Shown here piece after piece: positions 47,499 to 56,257 of a stretch of 64,000 bases of DNA (position 1 is its first letter; each line of letters opens with the position of its first letter). This stretch comes from Paucibacter aquatile. GTDB lineage: Bacteria; Pseudomonadota; Gammaproteobacteria; Burkholderiales; Burkholderiaceae_C. Location of the stretch: assembly GCF_002885975.1 (NCBI RefSeq), contig NZ_POSP01000003.1, positions 62,001-126,000 on the forward strand, read 5' to 3'. The position numbers were made by a program, and so were the translations under genes. The notes below the pieces were generated by a model. That model was not told the origin of the DNA, made no database searches, and saw nothing but the letters and a program-made list of their open reading frames with translations.

Positions 47499-48560
47499 TC
47501 AGCCGCGCCGCGCCGCGCCGCTGCGCGAGGCCGCCTGCAGCGCCTGCTGCCCCTGGGCAAACAGCGATTCCATCAACAGGCCGGCATTGAGCGGATGCTC
47601 GGCATGGCGGGCGGCGCGGCGCAGCACCGCCTCCCACTCATGCAAGGGGCCGGCCAGCTTGGGGCTGGGCAGGGACTCCGCCGGGAAGTAGCTCGGTGCC
47701 GCGCCGTGAGCCCTGCGCAGCAGGTCGTGGCAGAGCCGCTGCAGCGCATCGATGGCACGCGGCTGTGACCAGTCCGCCAGGGCGGCGGCCTCACCGCGGG
47801 CCAGGCGCTGGGGCAGCTGGGTCCAGGCCTGGGCGCGCAGGCCGGCCTCGAACCAATCGCGCGCCTCTTGAGGCCGGCCACCGGCGGCCGCCAGCAGCAC
47901 CTCGGGCGACTCTACGCCCTGGGTCTTCAGCCATTGCAGGCAGGGCCCGGCCGGCGGCAAGGCCAGGGGCACAGGCTGGCAGCGACTGCGTATGGTGGGC
48001 AGCAGGCTTTCCGGCGCGCTGCTGGCCAGCACAAAGCGCAGGCTGCCACTGGGTTCTTCCAGGGTCTTGAGCAAGGCATTGGCGGCCACGGTGTTGAGCG
48101 CTTCGGCCGGATAGACCACCACCACCTTGGCGCGGCCGCGCGAACTGGTGCCCTGGGCGAAGGACAGCATCTGGCGCACCGCCTCAATCTTGATCTCGCG
48201 GCTGGGCTTGGTCTTGCTGGCCTTGGGCTCGCCGTCGCGGCCGGTCTCGGCCTCGCCGCCCCAGCCCAACTGCTCGCGCAAGGCATCGGGCAGCAGCAGC
48301 ATGAAGTCGGGGTGGGTGTGCGAATGCAGCAGCTTGCAGCTGGCGCAGTGGCCGCAGGCAAAGCCGCCCTCCAGCGGCGCCTCACACAGCCAGGCCTGGG
48401 CCAGCAGCAAGGCCAGATCGAGCTGGCCGACGCCGGCCGGGCCTTGCACCAGCAAGGCATGGGAGCGCGCCGTGGCCAGGGCCTGGCGCAGCGGCTCGGC
48501 CAGCCAGGGCAGCGGCTGGCTGCCGGCCTCGCCAGCGGCATTCAGGACCTCGCTCACCAT
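47499..48560 (-). CDS. holB: DNA polymerase III subunit delta'
   Basis: The clamp-loader subunit delta' of DNA polymerase III, 353 residues. It has an AAA+ N-terminal domain with GPAGVGQ in place of a working Walker A, a zinc module (FACGHCASCKLLHSHTHPDF near residue 68), the AEALNTVAANALLKTLEEP helix and the SRCQ arginine-finger-like sensor (LPTIRSRCQPV). Loss of the Walker A Lys is compatible with delta', which does not hydrolyse ATP. Its start overlaps the tmk stop by 7 bp, so the pair is coupled. Confidence 0.94.
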   Translation of the reverse strand: MVSEVLNAAGEAGSQPLPWLAEPLRQALATARSHALLVQGPAGVGQLDLALLLAQAWLCEAPLEGGFACGHCASCKLLHSHTHPDFMLLLPDALREQLGWGGEAETGRDGEPKASKTKPSREIKIEAVRQMLSFAQGTSSRGRAKVVVVYPAEALNTVAANALLKTLEEPSGSLRFVLASSAPESLLPTIRSRCQPVPLALPPAGPCLQWLKTQGVESPEVLLAAAGGRPQEARDWFEAGLRAQAWTQLPQRLARGEAAALADWSQPRAIDALQRLCHDLLRRAHGAAPSYFPAESLPSPKLAGPLHEWEAVLRRAARHAEHPLNAGLLMESLFAQGQQALQAASRSGAARRG

Positions 48561-49183
48561 CCCCGCGCCTCCAGCAGCTCATGGATCTGTGCGGCCACCT
48601 CAGGAACCGAGAGGCCGGCGTCGATGCGGGCAAAGCGCTGCGGCGCACTCGCGGCGCGGGCGGCATAGCCGGCGCGCACGCGGGTGAAGAACTCGAGGTC
48701 CTGCTGCTCGAAACGATCGGCCTCGCGCGCGGCAGCACGGCGCTGCGCAGCAATGGCCGGGTCCAGGTCGAACCACAGGGTCAGGTCAGGCTGGCGGGTG
48801 CCTTGCACCCAGTGCTCCAGCGTGCCCAGCACGGCCAGATCCATGCCGCGGCCACCGCCCTGGTAGGCAAAGCTGGCATCGGTGAAGCGGTCGCAAAGCA
48901 CGGTCTTGCCGGTGGCCAGGGCGGGTTCGATGACGCGCTGCAGGTGGTCGCGCCGGCCGGCGAAGACCAGCAGCGCCTCGGTCAGGCTGTCCATGCTGCG
49001 GTGCAGGATCAGCTCGCGCAGGCTCTCGGCCAGCTCGGTGCCACCGGGCTCGCGGGTGTGCACGACATCGGCGCCGCGCTGACGCAGGCGCTCGCCCAGG
49101 GCCTCGATATGGGTGGACTTGCCGGCGCCATCGATGCCTTCAAAGCTGATGAAACGGGCAGTGGTGGGGGCGACAGGGCTCAC
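48554..49183 (-). CDS. tmk: Thymidylate kinase
   Basis: A 209-residue dTMP kinase that makes dTDP for DNA synthesis. It has the P-loop FISFEGIDGAGKST near residue 11, the DR(E)-type THTREPGGTELAE segment, and DRFTDASFAYQGGGRG. Catalytic residues appear complete. It begins with GTG at 49183. The order mltG, tmk, holB is widely conserved. Confidence 0.95.
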   Translation of the reverse strand: MSPVAPTTARFISFEGIDGAGKSTHIEALGERLRQRGADVVHTREPGGTELAESLRELILHRSMDSLTEALLVFAGRRDHLQRVIEPALATGKTVLCDRFTDASFAYQGGGRGMDLAVLGTLEHWVQGTRQPDLTLWFDLDPAIAAQRRAAAREADRFEQQDLEFFTRVRAGYAARAASAPQRFARIDAGLSVPEVAAQIHELLEARGW

Positions 49184-49225
49184 GGGCGGGAACTTCTCTT
49201 TCTCTCTCTCGGGGCGGCCTGGAGA

Positions 49226-50305
49226 TCAGCGCCCGCGCTGGTATTTGTTGACCGCGCGATTATGCGCGGCCAGGTCTTCGCTGAATTCGCTGCTGCCGTC
49301 GCCGCGGGCCACAAAGTACAGCACCCGGCTGGGTGCCGGATGCAGGGCGGCTTGAAGCGACGCGACACCGGGCATGGCGATGGGCGTGGGCGGCAGGCCG
49401 CCGCGGGTGTAGGTGTTGAAGGGCGTGTCGGTCTGCAGATCGCGCTTGCGCAAATTGCCGTCGAATTTCTCACCCAGGCCGTAGATCACGGTGGGGTCGG
49501 TCTGCAGCGGCATGCCGATGCGCAGGCGGTTGATGAAGTCCGCGGCCACCAGTTGCCGGTCGGCCGGCGCGCCGGTTTCCTTTTCGACGATGGAGGCCAG
49601 GATCAGGGCTTCTTCCGGCGATTTGAGCGGCAGGCCCTCGCTGCGGCCGGCCCAGGCGCTGTCCAGGCGGCGCTGCATGGCGGCATAGGCCCGCTTGAGC
49701 ACGGTCAGGTCACTGACGCCGCGGCTGTAGGCGTAGGTGTCGGGGAAGAAGCGGCCTTCGGCGGCCTGACCCGGCGCGCCCAGGGCGGCCATCAGCTCGG
49801 CCTCGGTCCAGCCGGCGGTCTGCTGCTTGAGCGAGGGTGCGCGGGCCAGGGCGGCGCGCAGCTGGCGCAAATTCCAGCCCTCGATCAGGCGCAGCTGCTC
49901 CAGCACCTCGTCGCCACGGACCATCTTGGCCAGCAGCTCGCGCGGCGTGGCGCCCTGGTGGATTTCATAGCTGCCGGCGCGGATCTGGCGCGCCTGGCCG
50001 GACCAGCGGAACCATTGGTAGAGCAGGCGCGGGTCTTCGGCCACGCCGGCCTGCGCCCAGGCCTGGGCCACTTCGCGCGGTGAGCTGCCGGCCTCGATGG
50101 ACAGCTCCACCGTCGGATTGCGCAGCTGCATGGGCGCTTGCAGCCACCACCAGGCTGCAGCGGCGGCGCCGCCGGCCAGCAGCAGGGTCAGCAGCAACAG
50201 GGCGACGATCCAGGTCAACAGGCCAGCACCGTGCCCTCGCCGGCCTCTGCCCTTGGCACCCATGGCCTTGTTCCGCTTTGCGTTTGTTGTCTTGCTGCTC
50301 GCCAT
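49226..50305 (-). CDS. mltG: Endolytic murein transglycosylase MltG
   Basis: MltG cuts nascent glycan strands in the periplasm and sets their length. The ~359-residue product has a basic N-terminus, one membrane helix (LLTWIVALLLLTLLLAGGAA), a LysM-like region and the YceG catalytic domain with ILASIVEKETG, whose first Glu is the catalytic residue, plus TDPTVIYGLG and NTYTRGGLPPTPI. The ATG at 50305 and another at 50263 are both possible starts; the frame open to 50467 overlaps the divergent ygfZ promoter. It is 42 bp upstream of tmk. Confidence 0.93.
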   Translation of the reverse strand: MASSKTTNAKRNKAMGAKGRGRRGHGAGLLTWIVALLLLTLLLAGGAAAAAWWWLQAPMQLRNPTVELSIEAGSSPREVAQAWAQAGVAEDPRLLYQWFRWSGQARQIRAGSYEIHQGATPRELLAKMVRGDEVLEQLRLIEGWNLRQLRAALARAPSLKQQTAGWTEAELMAALGAPGQAAEGRFFPDTYAYSRGVSDLTVLKRAYAAMQRRLDSAWAGRSEGLPLKSPEEALILASIVEKETGAPADRQLVAADFINRLRIGMPLQTDPTVIYGLGEKFDGNLRKRDLQTDTPFNTYTRGGLPPTPIAMPGVASLQAALHPAPSRVLYFVARGDGSSEFSEDLAAHNRAVNKYQRGR

Positions 50306-50356
50306 CAATGCCCTTGCCCGGCCGCTCTGATTCGGGCGCTGATGATAATCGGGGGC

Positions 50357-51292
50357 ATGACGACCTTGCCCGAAACCACCCTCTCCCTGCCCGCTTCTGC
50401 AGCGCTGCGCCTGACCGACTGGGGCGTGATCCGCGCCCAAGGCGAAGACGCGGCCAAGTTTTTGCACAGCCAGCTGACCCAGGATTTCGCCCTGCTGGGC
50501 CCGGATCAGGCCCGTCTGGCCGGTTTTTGCTCAGCCAAGGGCCGCTTGCTGGCCACCCTGCTGGGCTGGCGCGAAGGCGAGCATGACGTGTTGCTGGCCC
50601 TGCCGGCCGCTCTGCTGCCGGCCATCCTCAAGCGCCTGTCCATGTTCGTGCTGCGCGCCAAATGCAAGCTCAGCGACGCCAGCGCCGAGTGGGCGATCTG
50701 GGGCGAGATCGCGCAGCCGCAGGACGGCGCGCGTTGGGCCCTGAGCCGCGAGGACGGCGAGGACGGCGAGGGCGCACGCATCCGCCTGCCAGATGTGGCC
50801 AGCCACAGCCGCTGGTTGCGCATCCAGCCTGCCGCTGCGGCAGCGCCAGCCCTGCCGACTTTGAACGCGCAGGACTGGGCCTGGCTGGAGGTGCAGGCTG
50901 GCCTGGCCTGGGTGCAGGCGGCCACGCAGGAGCAGTTCGTGCCGCAGATGCTCAACCTCGAGCTGCTCGACGGGGTGAACTTCAAGAAAGGCTGCTACCC
51001 CGGCCAGGAGGTGGTGGCGCGCAGCCAGTACCGCGGCACCCTCAAGCGCCGGACATTCTTGTACGAGCTGCAGGGCGCGGCGCAAGCCGGCCAGGAGATC
51101 TTTCACAGCGAAGACCCGGGTCAACCGGCCGGCCTGGTGGCCCTGGCCGCCGTGCGCGACGATGGCCGCAGCCTGATCCTGGCTGAAACCAAGATCGCCG
51201 CCCTGGAGAGCGGCAGCCTGCATCTGGGCGGCCCGGACGGCCCTCGCCTGCAGCCGCGCGCCCTGCCCTACGAGCTGAAGTCGTTGGAATGA
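50357..51292 (+). CDS. ygfZ: Folate-binding protein YgfZ
   Basis: YgfZ is a tetrahydrofolate-binding protein related to GcvT that supports iron-sulphur enzymes such as MiaB. The 311-residue product has the signature KGCYPGQEVVARSQYRG near residue 215 with its single conserved Cys. GGGGG lies just before the ATG at 50357. An ATG 15 bases upstream would add five residues. The gene is divergent from mltG and its last bases overlap the DUF4936 start. Confidence 0.93.
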   Translation: MTTLPETTLSLPASAALRLTDWGVIRAQGEDAAKFLHSQLTQDFALLGPDQARLAGFCSAKGRLLATLLGWREGEHDVLLALPAALLPAILKRLSMFVLRAKCKLSDASAEWAIWGEIAQPQDGARWALSREDGEDGEGARIRLPDVASHSRWLRIQPAAAAAPALPTLNAQDWAWLEVQAGLAWVQAATQEQFVPQMLNLELLDGVNFKKGCYPGQEVVARSQYRGTLKRRTFLYELQGAAQAGQEIFHSEDPGQPAGLVALAAVRDDGRSLILAETKIAALESGSLHLGGPDGPRLQPRALPYELKSLE

Positions 51293-51591
51293 GCGCGGCC
51301 ATGCACATACCCGCCACCGAAATCTTCGTCTATTACCGCCTGCGCGCCGCCGACGCATCCGCGGCCTTGGCGGCGTTCCAGGCCCTGCGTGCCGAACTGG
51401 CGGCCGAGGGTCAGGCGGTCGAGGCACTGCGCGTGATGCAGCGCCAGGACAGCGACATCAGCCTGCCCACCTGGATGGAGATTTACGGCCCGGGGCTTGC
51501 CGACCCGCTCGCGCTGGAAGCGCGGGTGGCGGTGGTGATGGCGCCCTTTGTTCAGGGCCTGCGCCACCGCGAGCTGTTCACAGCGCTCTGA
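51289..51591 (+). CDS. DUF4936 family protein
   Basis: A 100-residue protein of the DUF4936 family, found downstream of ygfZ in many Burkholderiales. It has the IFVYYRLRAADASAALAAFQ start and the PTWMEIYGPG motif. Function is unknown; the small ferredoxin-like length and the constant link with ygfZ hint at a common process. Its ATG overlaps the ygfZ stop as ATGA, and its 3' end overlaps the end of the convergent thioesterase-GNAT gene by 14 bp. Confidence 0.85.
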   Translation: MSAAMHIPATEIFVYYRLRAADASAALAAFQALRAELAAEGQAVEALRVMQRQDSDISLPTWMEIYGPGLADPLALEARVAVVMAPFVQGLRHRELFTAL

Positions 51592-52435
51592 CCATCTCCA
51601 CATGGCCGATGCCGGCCTCCTCAAAGGCGGCGCCGCGCTGCACAAAGCCGGCGCGGGTGTAGAAGCCCGCGGCCGAGAGCTGGGCATGCAGCACCGCCTC
51701 ACGTTCGCCGCGCTGGCGGCCGGCCTGCATCAAGGCCTCCAGCACCTCGCGGCCGATGCGGCTGCCGCGCATGCTGCGCAGCACGGCCATGCGGCCGATC
51801 TTGGCCACGCCCGGCACATGCTCGAGCAGGCGCCCGGTGGCCAGGGCCTGGCCGAAGCGGTTGAAGGCCACGGCGTGGACGCAGCTCTCGTCGGCGCTGT
51901 CCCATTCCATCTCGGCCGGGATCTTTTGTTCATCGACAAACACGGCCTGGCGGATGGCACCCGCCTCGGCGCCCAGCTCGGCCCAGCTGCCCACCCGCAC
52001 CTCCACCACCGGCTCGCCGGCCTCGAAGCCCTCGATCAGGCTGCGCAGCTCGGCCGGCACCTCGCGCGGTGAGGCGCTGGCGCGATCGGCGAACACATAG
52101 ATCAGCTCGCCATGCACCAGCAGCTCGGTGCCGCGGAACACGGCGCAGAGCATTTGCAGCGAGCTGTGGCCGATGCGCTCGCAGCGCACGCCGATGCGGA
52201 GCTGGTCGTCATAACGGGCCGATCCCAGGTACTCCAGCGTGGCCTTGCGCACGAACAGATCGCCGCCCAGCTGATCCATGGTTTCCATGTAAGGCAAGGC
52301 CAGGCCGCGCCAGTAGCCGCCCACGGCCACATCAAAGTAGTTCTGGTAGTGGGCGTTGAAGACCACCTGCTGGGCATCGATCTCGCCCCAGCGCACGCGC
52401 AGCGGCTCGAAGAATCGGAAGTCTTGCAATTTCAT
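51578..52435 (-). CDS. YbgC/FadM-like thioesterase fused to GNAT acetyltransferase
   Basis: A 285-residue fusion of two enzymes. Residues 1-135 are a hotdog-fold acyl-CoA thioesterase of the YbgC/FadM type (VRWGEIDAQQVVFNAHYQNYF, with the catalytic Asp and aromatic cluster). Residues about 145-285 are a GNAT acetyltransferase of the ElaA-like type (AIRQAVFVDEQKIPAEMEWD, IGRMAVLRSMRGSRIGREVL and a SAAGFYTRAGF acetyl-CoA helix). Joining a CoA-ester hydrolase to an acetyltransferase suggests a coupled or channelled acyl-CoA step, but the substrate is not known. Upstream stands an HSL-type esterase on the same strand. Confidence 0.85.
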   Translation of the reverse strand: MKLQDFRFFEPLRVRWGEIDAQQVVFNAHYQNYFDVAVGGYWRGLALPYMETMDQLGGDLFVRKATLEYLGSARYDDQLRIGVRCERIGHSSLQMLCAVFRGTELLVHGELIYVFADRASASPREVPAELRSLIEGFEAGEPVVEVRVGSWAELGAEAGAIRQAVFVDEQKIPAEMEWDSADESCVHAVAFNRFGQALATGRLLEHVPGVAKIGRMAVLRSMRGSRIGREVLEALMQAGRQRGEREAVLHAQLSAAGFYTRAGFVQRGAAFEEAGIGHVEMVRAL

Positions 52436-52507
52436 GAGGTGAGCGAGGGGCTGTGGTGAATCAGTTGACGATGCGGACGCAGGCGGGGAGGCAGGCGCTG
52501 AGCGCCG

Positions 52508-53458
52508 TCAAGACTGGAGCGCCTCACGCAGGGCCAGGCCGCAGGCGTCCAGCGCGTTCAGCGCTTCCGGGATCGTACGCCCCATCTTGATGAAATCATG
52601 GGTCACGCCGCGATAGAGCTCCAGCTGCACCTGACCGCCGTTGGCGCGCAGCAGATCGGCATAGGCAATGCCTTCATCCACCAGCGGGTCGCATTCGGCC
52701 AGCAGCACGCAGGCCGGAGCCAGATCGCTATGGTCGGGCGCCTCGAGCGGCGCAAAGCGCCAGTCGCGCTTGTGCGCGTGGTCGATGTAGTGGTCGAAGA
52801 ACCAGGCGATGGACGCGGCGTCGAGCAGAAAGCCGTTGGCAAACAGCTTGTGCGAGGCGGTGTCGGCATGGGCCGTGGTGCCCGGCGTGATCAGCAGCTG
52901 CAGGGCCAGAGGCAGGCCGATGTCGCGCGCATGCAGGGCGCAGACCGCGGCCAACGTGCCGCCGGCACTGTCGCCGCCCACGGCCAGGCGGCGGCCGTCC
53001 AGGCCCAGGCTGCCGGCGTTCTCCGCCAGCCAGCGCATCACCGCCCAGCAATCATCCACCGCGGCCGGGAAGCGATGTTCGGGTGCCAGTCGGTAGTTGA
53101 GCGAAAGCACCGCCACACCGCTGCGAAGGGCCAGCTGGCGGCACAGGCTGTCGTGGGTGTCGATGCTGCCGATGGTGAAGCCGCCGCCGTGCAGGTAGAG
53201 CAGCACCGGCAGGCGGGCCTCATCGGGTGTCTGCGGCGCGTACAGGCGGGCGGCCAGCGGGCCCTCGGCACCGGGCACCTGCACGTTCTCCACCCGCGCC
53301 ACCGGCGCGCGCGGCAGGTCCAGGATCTCAGCGCCCATCAGGTAGGCGATGCGGGCCTGCTTGGGGCTCAGGCTGTGAAAGGCCGGTCGCTTGGCGCGAT
53401 GGATTCTCTCCAGCACGCCGGCCATGCGCGGCGTCAACAAGTGGGTGCGGCTCAACAA
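52508..53458 (-). CDS. HSL-family alpha/beta-hydrolase (carboxylesterase)
   Basis: A 316-residue esterase of the hormone-sensitive-lipase group. The oxyanion motif YLHGGGFTIGS lies near residue 88, the nucleophile GGDSAGG near 161 (Ser164), the acid in ECDPLVDEG and the His in GVTHDFIKMG. Likely acts on short-chain esters in the cytoplasm. I chose the TTG at 53458 because GGAG stands right before it; an ATG at 53425 has no ribosome site and would shorten the protein by 11 residues. Confidence 0.88.
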   Translation of the reverse strand: MLSRTHLLTPRMAGVLERIHRAKRPAFHSLSPKQARIAYLMGAEILDLPRAPVARVENVQVPGAEGPLAARLYAPQTPDEARLPVLLYLHGGGFTIGSIDTHDSLCRQLALRSGVAVLSLNYRLAPEHRFPAAVDDCWAVMRWLAENAGSLGLDGRRLAVGGDSAGGTLAAVCALHARDIGLPLALQLLITPGTTAHADTASHKLFANGFLLDAASIAWFFDHYIDHAHKRDWRFAPLEAPDHSDLAPACVLLAECDPLVDEGIAYADLLRANGGQVQLELYRGVTHDFIKMGRTIPEALNALDACGLALREALQS

Positions 53459-53519
53459 GGGCTCCAGGGGTTAACCCGGTATTTTCGCAGGCCTGGCGGC
53501 TTTTCCCGCTGGGCAGGGT

Positions 53520-54248
53520 TCAAAACTCCAGGCCGTACCAGCCAAACCCTGCCGTCCACAAGGTTTGCGAGCTGCCGCTCTGGCGGCTGGCGGTGAGGCT
53601 GAGGCCCAGCTTGTCCGGGCTCAGCCACCACAGGCCGCCCACCGTGCGCACCGTGGTCCCTAGCAAGGCGCGGCGGTCATTGGTCTGGATCTCGGCAAAC
53701 AGCAGCGCGCGCGGATCGGGCACCCAGACACCGGCGAGATTGAGCACGGTGCCGGTCTGGCCGCTGGCCCGCTCTTTGTGCGGGCCGATGTTGAGGTGAA
53801 CCGCCGCCTCCTCGCTGATCGCCAGCGTGGCCAGGCCCAGCACACCGCTGGCACTGCGGCGCCAGCCGCTGCTCACCGGGCGCTCGAAGCTCAGGCCGGC
53901 CTTGAGGCCAAAGCTCAAGGAACCCCAGGCGGTCGGGACCTGCCAGCTCTTGGGCACCCACTTGACGGCGACGCTGGCCTCGCCCCGAATCTCATCGCGA
54001 GGTTGGGGGCGGCTGTAGTCGCCACCGATCTCCAGGCTTTCGGACAGGCCGCAGGCCGGGGCCAGCACCCAGGCCCGGCTGGATCCGGCTTTCTCGCCCC
54101 AGCCTTCGAGCTGACAACTGCCCACTGGCGCGGTGGCGGCGTCATCGCTGGACAGTGGGCGCCCGGCCTGGACGGTCATGGCGGCCGGCACAAGGCCGAT
54201 CAAGGCCAGCCATCGGGCCATGCGAGAAACGTAGGGGCAGCGTGGCAT
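53520..54248 (-). CDS. Predicted outer-membrane beta-barrel protein
   Basis: A 242-residue protein with a signal peptide (ARWLALIGLVPAAMTVQAG) and an amphipathic beta pattern to the end (GTVLNLAGVWVPD, AGFGWYGLEF), closing in Phe as outer-membrane barrels do. The mature start RPLSSDDAATAPVGSCQLEG is typical of a group of hypothetical barrels related to MetA-type transport proteins; I cannot assign a substrate. ATGs at 54248 and 54221 are both possible. The gene is divergent from the alcohol dehydrogenase gene with a 257-bp gap; no other gene is seen there. Confidence 0.7.
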   Translation of the reverse strand: MPRCPYVSRMARWLALIGLVPAAMTVQAGRPLSSDDAATAPVGSCQLEGWGEKAGSSRAWVLAPACGLSESLEIGGDYSRPQPRDEIRGEASVAVKWVPKSWQVPTAWGSLSFGLKAGLSFERPVSSGWRRSASGVLGLATLAISEEAAVHLNIGPHKERASGQTGTVLNLAGVWVPDPRALLFAEIQTNDRRALLGTTVRTVGGLWWLSPDKLGLSLTASRQSGSSQTLWTAGFGWYGLEF

Positions 54249-54505
54249 GTAGTTACTCCCTGGGTGACACGAGGCGTCGCCACTTGAGCAGGCGCATCTC
54301 GGCTCAGCAAGAAAGCCGCGCTCAGACGCGAGCGACCGGCACGCAATAACGGCTTTTCGGACGTCCCACAGTGAACTTTATGGGGTGCACCGCCGAAAGG
54401 CGCATCACTTTCTCACCTCTGTTGGCAAAAGGCCTTTGCCCATTGGCCTGCCTCGACGCACACTGGCGGACACGATCACCTGCAGCGCAGCCAGGGAGGC
54501 CCGCC

Positions 54506-55654
54506 ATGCCATTGATCCAATATCTGACCCAGGTGCATTTGGAGTTCGGCGCCGCCGCGCTCTTGCCTCAGGAATGTCAACGTGTGGGCATGCTGCGCCC
54601 GCTGGTGATCAGCGACAGCGGAGTCCGCGCTGCCGGGGTGCTGACGCGGGCTCTGGCAGCGTGGGGCACCCATCCGCCGCCCGTGTTCGACCAGACACCC
54701 CCGAACCCCAATGAAGCGGCGGTGCGGCGCGCGGTGGAGCAGTACAAAAAGCACTATTGCGATGGCCTGATCGCCATTGGAGGCGGCTCACCGATGGACC
54801 TTGCCAAAGGCGTGGCCATTGCCGCTACCCATCCGGGGCCGCTCAAGGCTTTTGCCACCATCGAAGGCGGCAGCCTGTCCATCAGCAAGGCCACGGCGCC
54901 GGTGATCGCCGTGCCCACCACCGCCGGCACCGGCGGCGAGGTCGCGCGCGGCGCATTGATCACGGTGGAGGATGGCCGCAAGCTGGGCTTTCACAGCCAG
55001 GAACTGATGCCGCGAGCGGCCTTGTGCGACCCCGAGCTGACCCTGAGCCTGCCGCCGCGCCTGACGGCTGCCACCGGCATGGACGCGATCGCGCATTGCA
55101 TGGAGACTTTCATGTCTGCCGCGGTCAACCCGCCGGCCGATGGCATCGCCCTCGATGGCCTGCGCCGCGGCTGGTCGCATCTGGAGCGCGCCACCCGCAA
55201 CGGCCAGGACCGTGAAGCACGCTGGCAGATGATGAGCTGCAGCATGCAAGGCGGCATGGCTTTTCAGAAGGGCCTGGGCTGCGTGCACTCGCTCAGCCAT
55301 GCCCTGGCCAGCGTGGACCCCGGCCTGCACCATGGCTGTCTGAACGCCCTGCTCTTGCCCGCCGTGATTCGCTTCAACGCCAGCGCTCCCAGCATGCAGG
55401 CCGAATGGCGTTTGCTGCGCATGGCCGAAGCCATGGGTCTGGGCCACTGCGACCCGGCCGGCCACACGCTGGCCGAGGCCGTGCTGGCCATGAACCAGCG
55501 CCTGGGCCTACCGGCCGGCTTGGCCGAACTGGGCGTGGACCCGGGCATGTTCGAACGCGTTGTCACCGGCGCCCTGGCCGACCACTGCCACCGCAGCAAC
55601 CCGCGCCTGGCCACGCGGGAGGACTATCTGGCTATGTTGGCGTCATCGTTGTGA
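54506..55654 (+). CDS. Iron-dependent alcohol dehydrogenase
   Basis: A 382-residue group III (Fe-ADH) dehydrogenase that oxidises or reduces alcohols/aldehydes with NAD(P). It has the nucleotide-binding GGGSPMDLAKG motif near residue 93, the NAD site APVIAVPTTAGTGGE, and metal ligands in ATGMDAIAHCMETF and GLGCVHSLSHALASVDPGLH. All expected His/Asp ligands are seen. The ATG at 54506 follows AGGGAGG; upstream in-frame codons to 54371 look non-coding. Substrate specificity is not predictable from this sequence. Confidence 0.93.
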   Translation: MPLIQYLTQVHLEFGAAALLPQECQRVGMLRPLVISDSGVRAAGVLTRALAAWGTHPPPVFDQTPPNPNEAAVRRAVEQYKKHYCDGLIAIGGGSPMDLAKGVAIAATHPGPLKAFATIEGGSLSISKATAPVIAVPTTAGTGGEVARGALITVEDGRKLGFHSQELMPRAALCDPELTLSLPPRLTAATGMDAIAHCMETFMSAAVNPPADGIALDGLRRGWSHLERATRNGQDREARWQMMSCSMQGGMAFQKGLGCVHSLSHALASVDPGLHHGCLNALLLPAVIRFNASAPSMQAEWRLLRMAEAMGLGHCDPAGHTLAEAVLAMNQRLGLPAGLAELGVDPGMFERVVTGALADHCHRSNPRLATREDYLAMLASSL

Positions 55655-55718
55655 GGCGGGTTTCGGCACTTTGCGGACCTCCGCTGTCTTGATCTTTCTC
55701 GCTTCGGTGTCTCGTCCC

Positions 55719-55915
55719 GCCGCCGGGCTCATGGTTCGCGGGTCGGCTCTTCGAGCCGACTTCCCTCGCTGCTCACTGCGCGGCTCAGCGGCGCCAAACT
55801 CCCTCCGTTCGCTGCGCTCACTATGGTCAAACAGTGGCGCCGAGTCAGAGCTTGAAGCGCGTGAGTACACGCGCCTGAGCCGCTCCGCTGCGCCCTCGGC
55901 CGCGCACAAATCGCC
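55719..55915 (+). repeat. Left arm of imperfect ~197-bp inverted repeat
   Basis: Aligns, as the reverse complement, to 56013-56210 over its full length, with many substitutions and small indels but identical blocks such as CTCATGGTTC and GCACAAATCGCC. It contains a perfect hairpin GTCGGCTC-TTC-GAGCCGAC at 55742-55760. Arms this long with matched internal hairpins look like a dispersed structured repeat family rather than a coding region. No reliable gene is present. Confidence 0.75.
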
Positions 55916-56012
55916 AGTCGGTGGGCCGAGCCACCTCCGGAGGTGGCGTGTTTCACCGTTGATGGGGCACATCGACCGCGATGCAAGCGCCCTGCAGCCC
56001 GTGCCGCTGCCG
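55916..56012. other. Spacer between inverted-repeat arms
   Basis: A 97-bp spacer with a perfect 16-bp palindrome (CCACCTCCGGAGGTGG) at 55931-55946, near the left arm. I see no gene in it. Open frames on both strands cross it but run on into the repeats. Confidence 0.5.
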
Positions 56013-56210
56013 GGCGATTTGTGCCGGGCCGAGCAGCGCAGCGCCTCGGGGCGTGCACGTACTCGTGCGCTTCAAGTTCTGACTTGGCGCTTCTGTCTGA
56101 ACGAAGCGAACGCAGGGAGCGAAGTGAGTTATGCGCCAGCCCCGAGGCGCGAGCAGCGCAGGGAAGTCGGCCCGTCAGGGCCGACCCCGGAACCATGAGT
56201 CCGGTGGCGG
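56013..56210 (-). repeat. Right arm of imperfect ~197-bp inverted repeat
   Basis: Counterpart of 55719-55915 in opposite orientation. Its hairpin GTCGGCCC-GTCA-GGGCCGAC at 56167-56186 matches the hairpin of the left arm with one compensated base pair (T-A in one arm, C-G in the other), which is evidence that the structure is under selection or was copied as a structured element. It ends 47 bp before the insertion sequence. Confidence 0.75.
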
Positions 56211-56257
56211 CACGGGCTGCAGGGCCTCACGAGCAAAACCAAGGGCTGCTCTGTGCC

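Noticed and set aside
47499..48560. Broken clamp-loader ATPase because Walker A lacks Lys
   Set aside because: Delta' subunits commonly lack a working Walker A; the protein is otherwise complete, so this is normal.
54370..54420. c-di-GMP-type riboswitch upstream of the alcohol dehydrogenase
   Set aside because: Only a small GAAA-capped hairpin is seen; the conserved core of that riboswitch class is missing.
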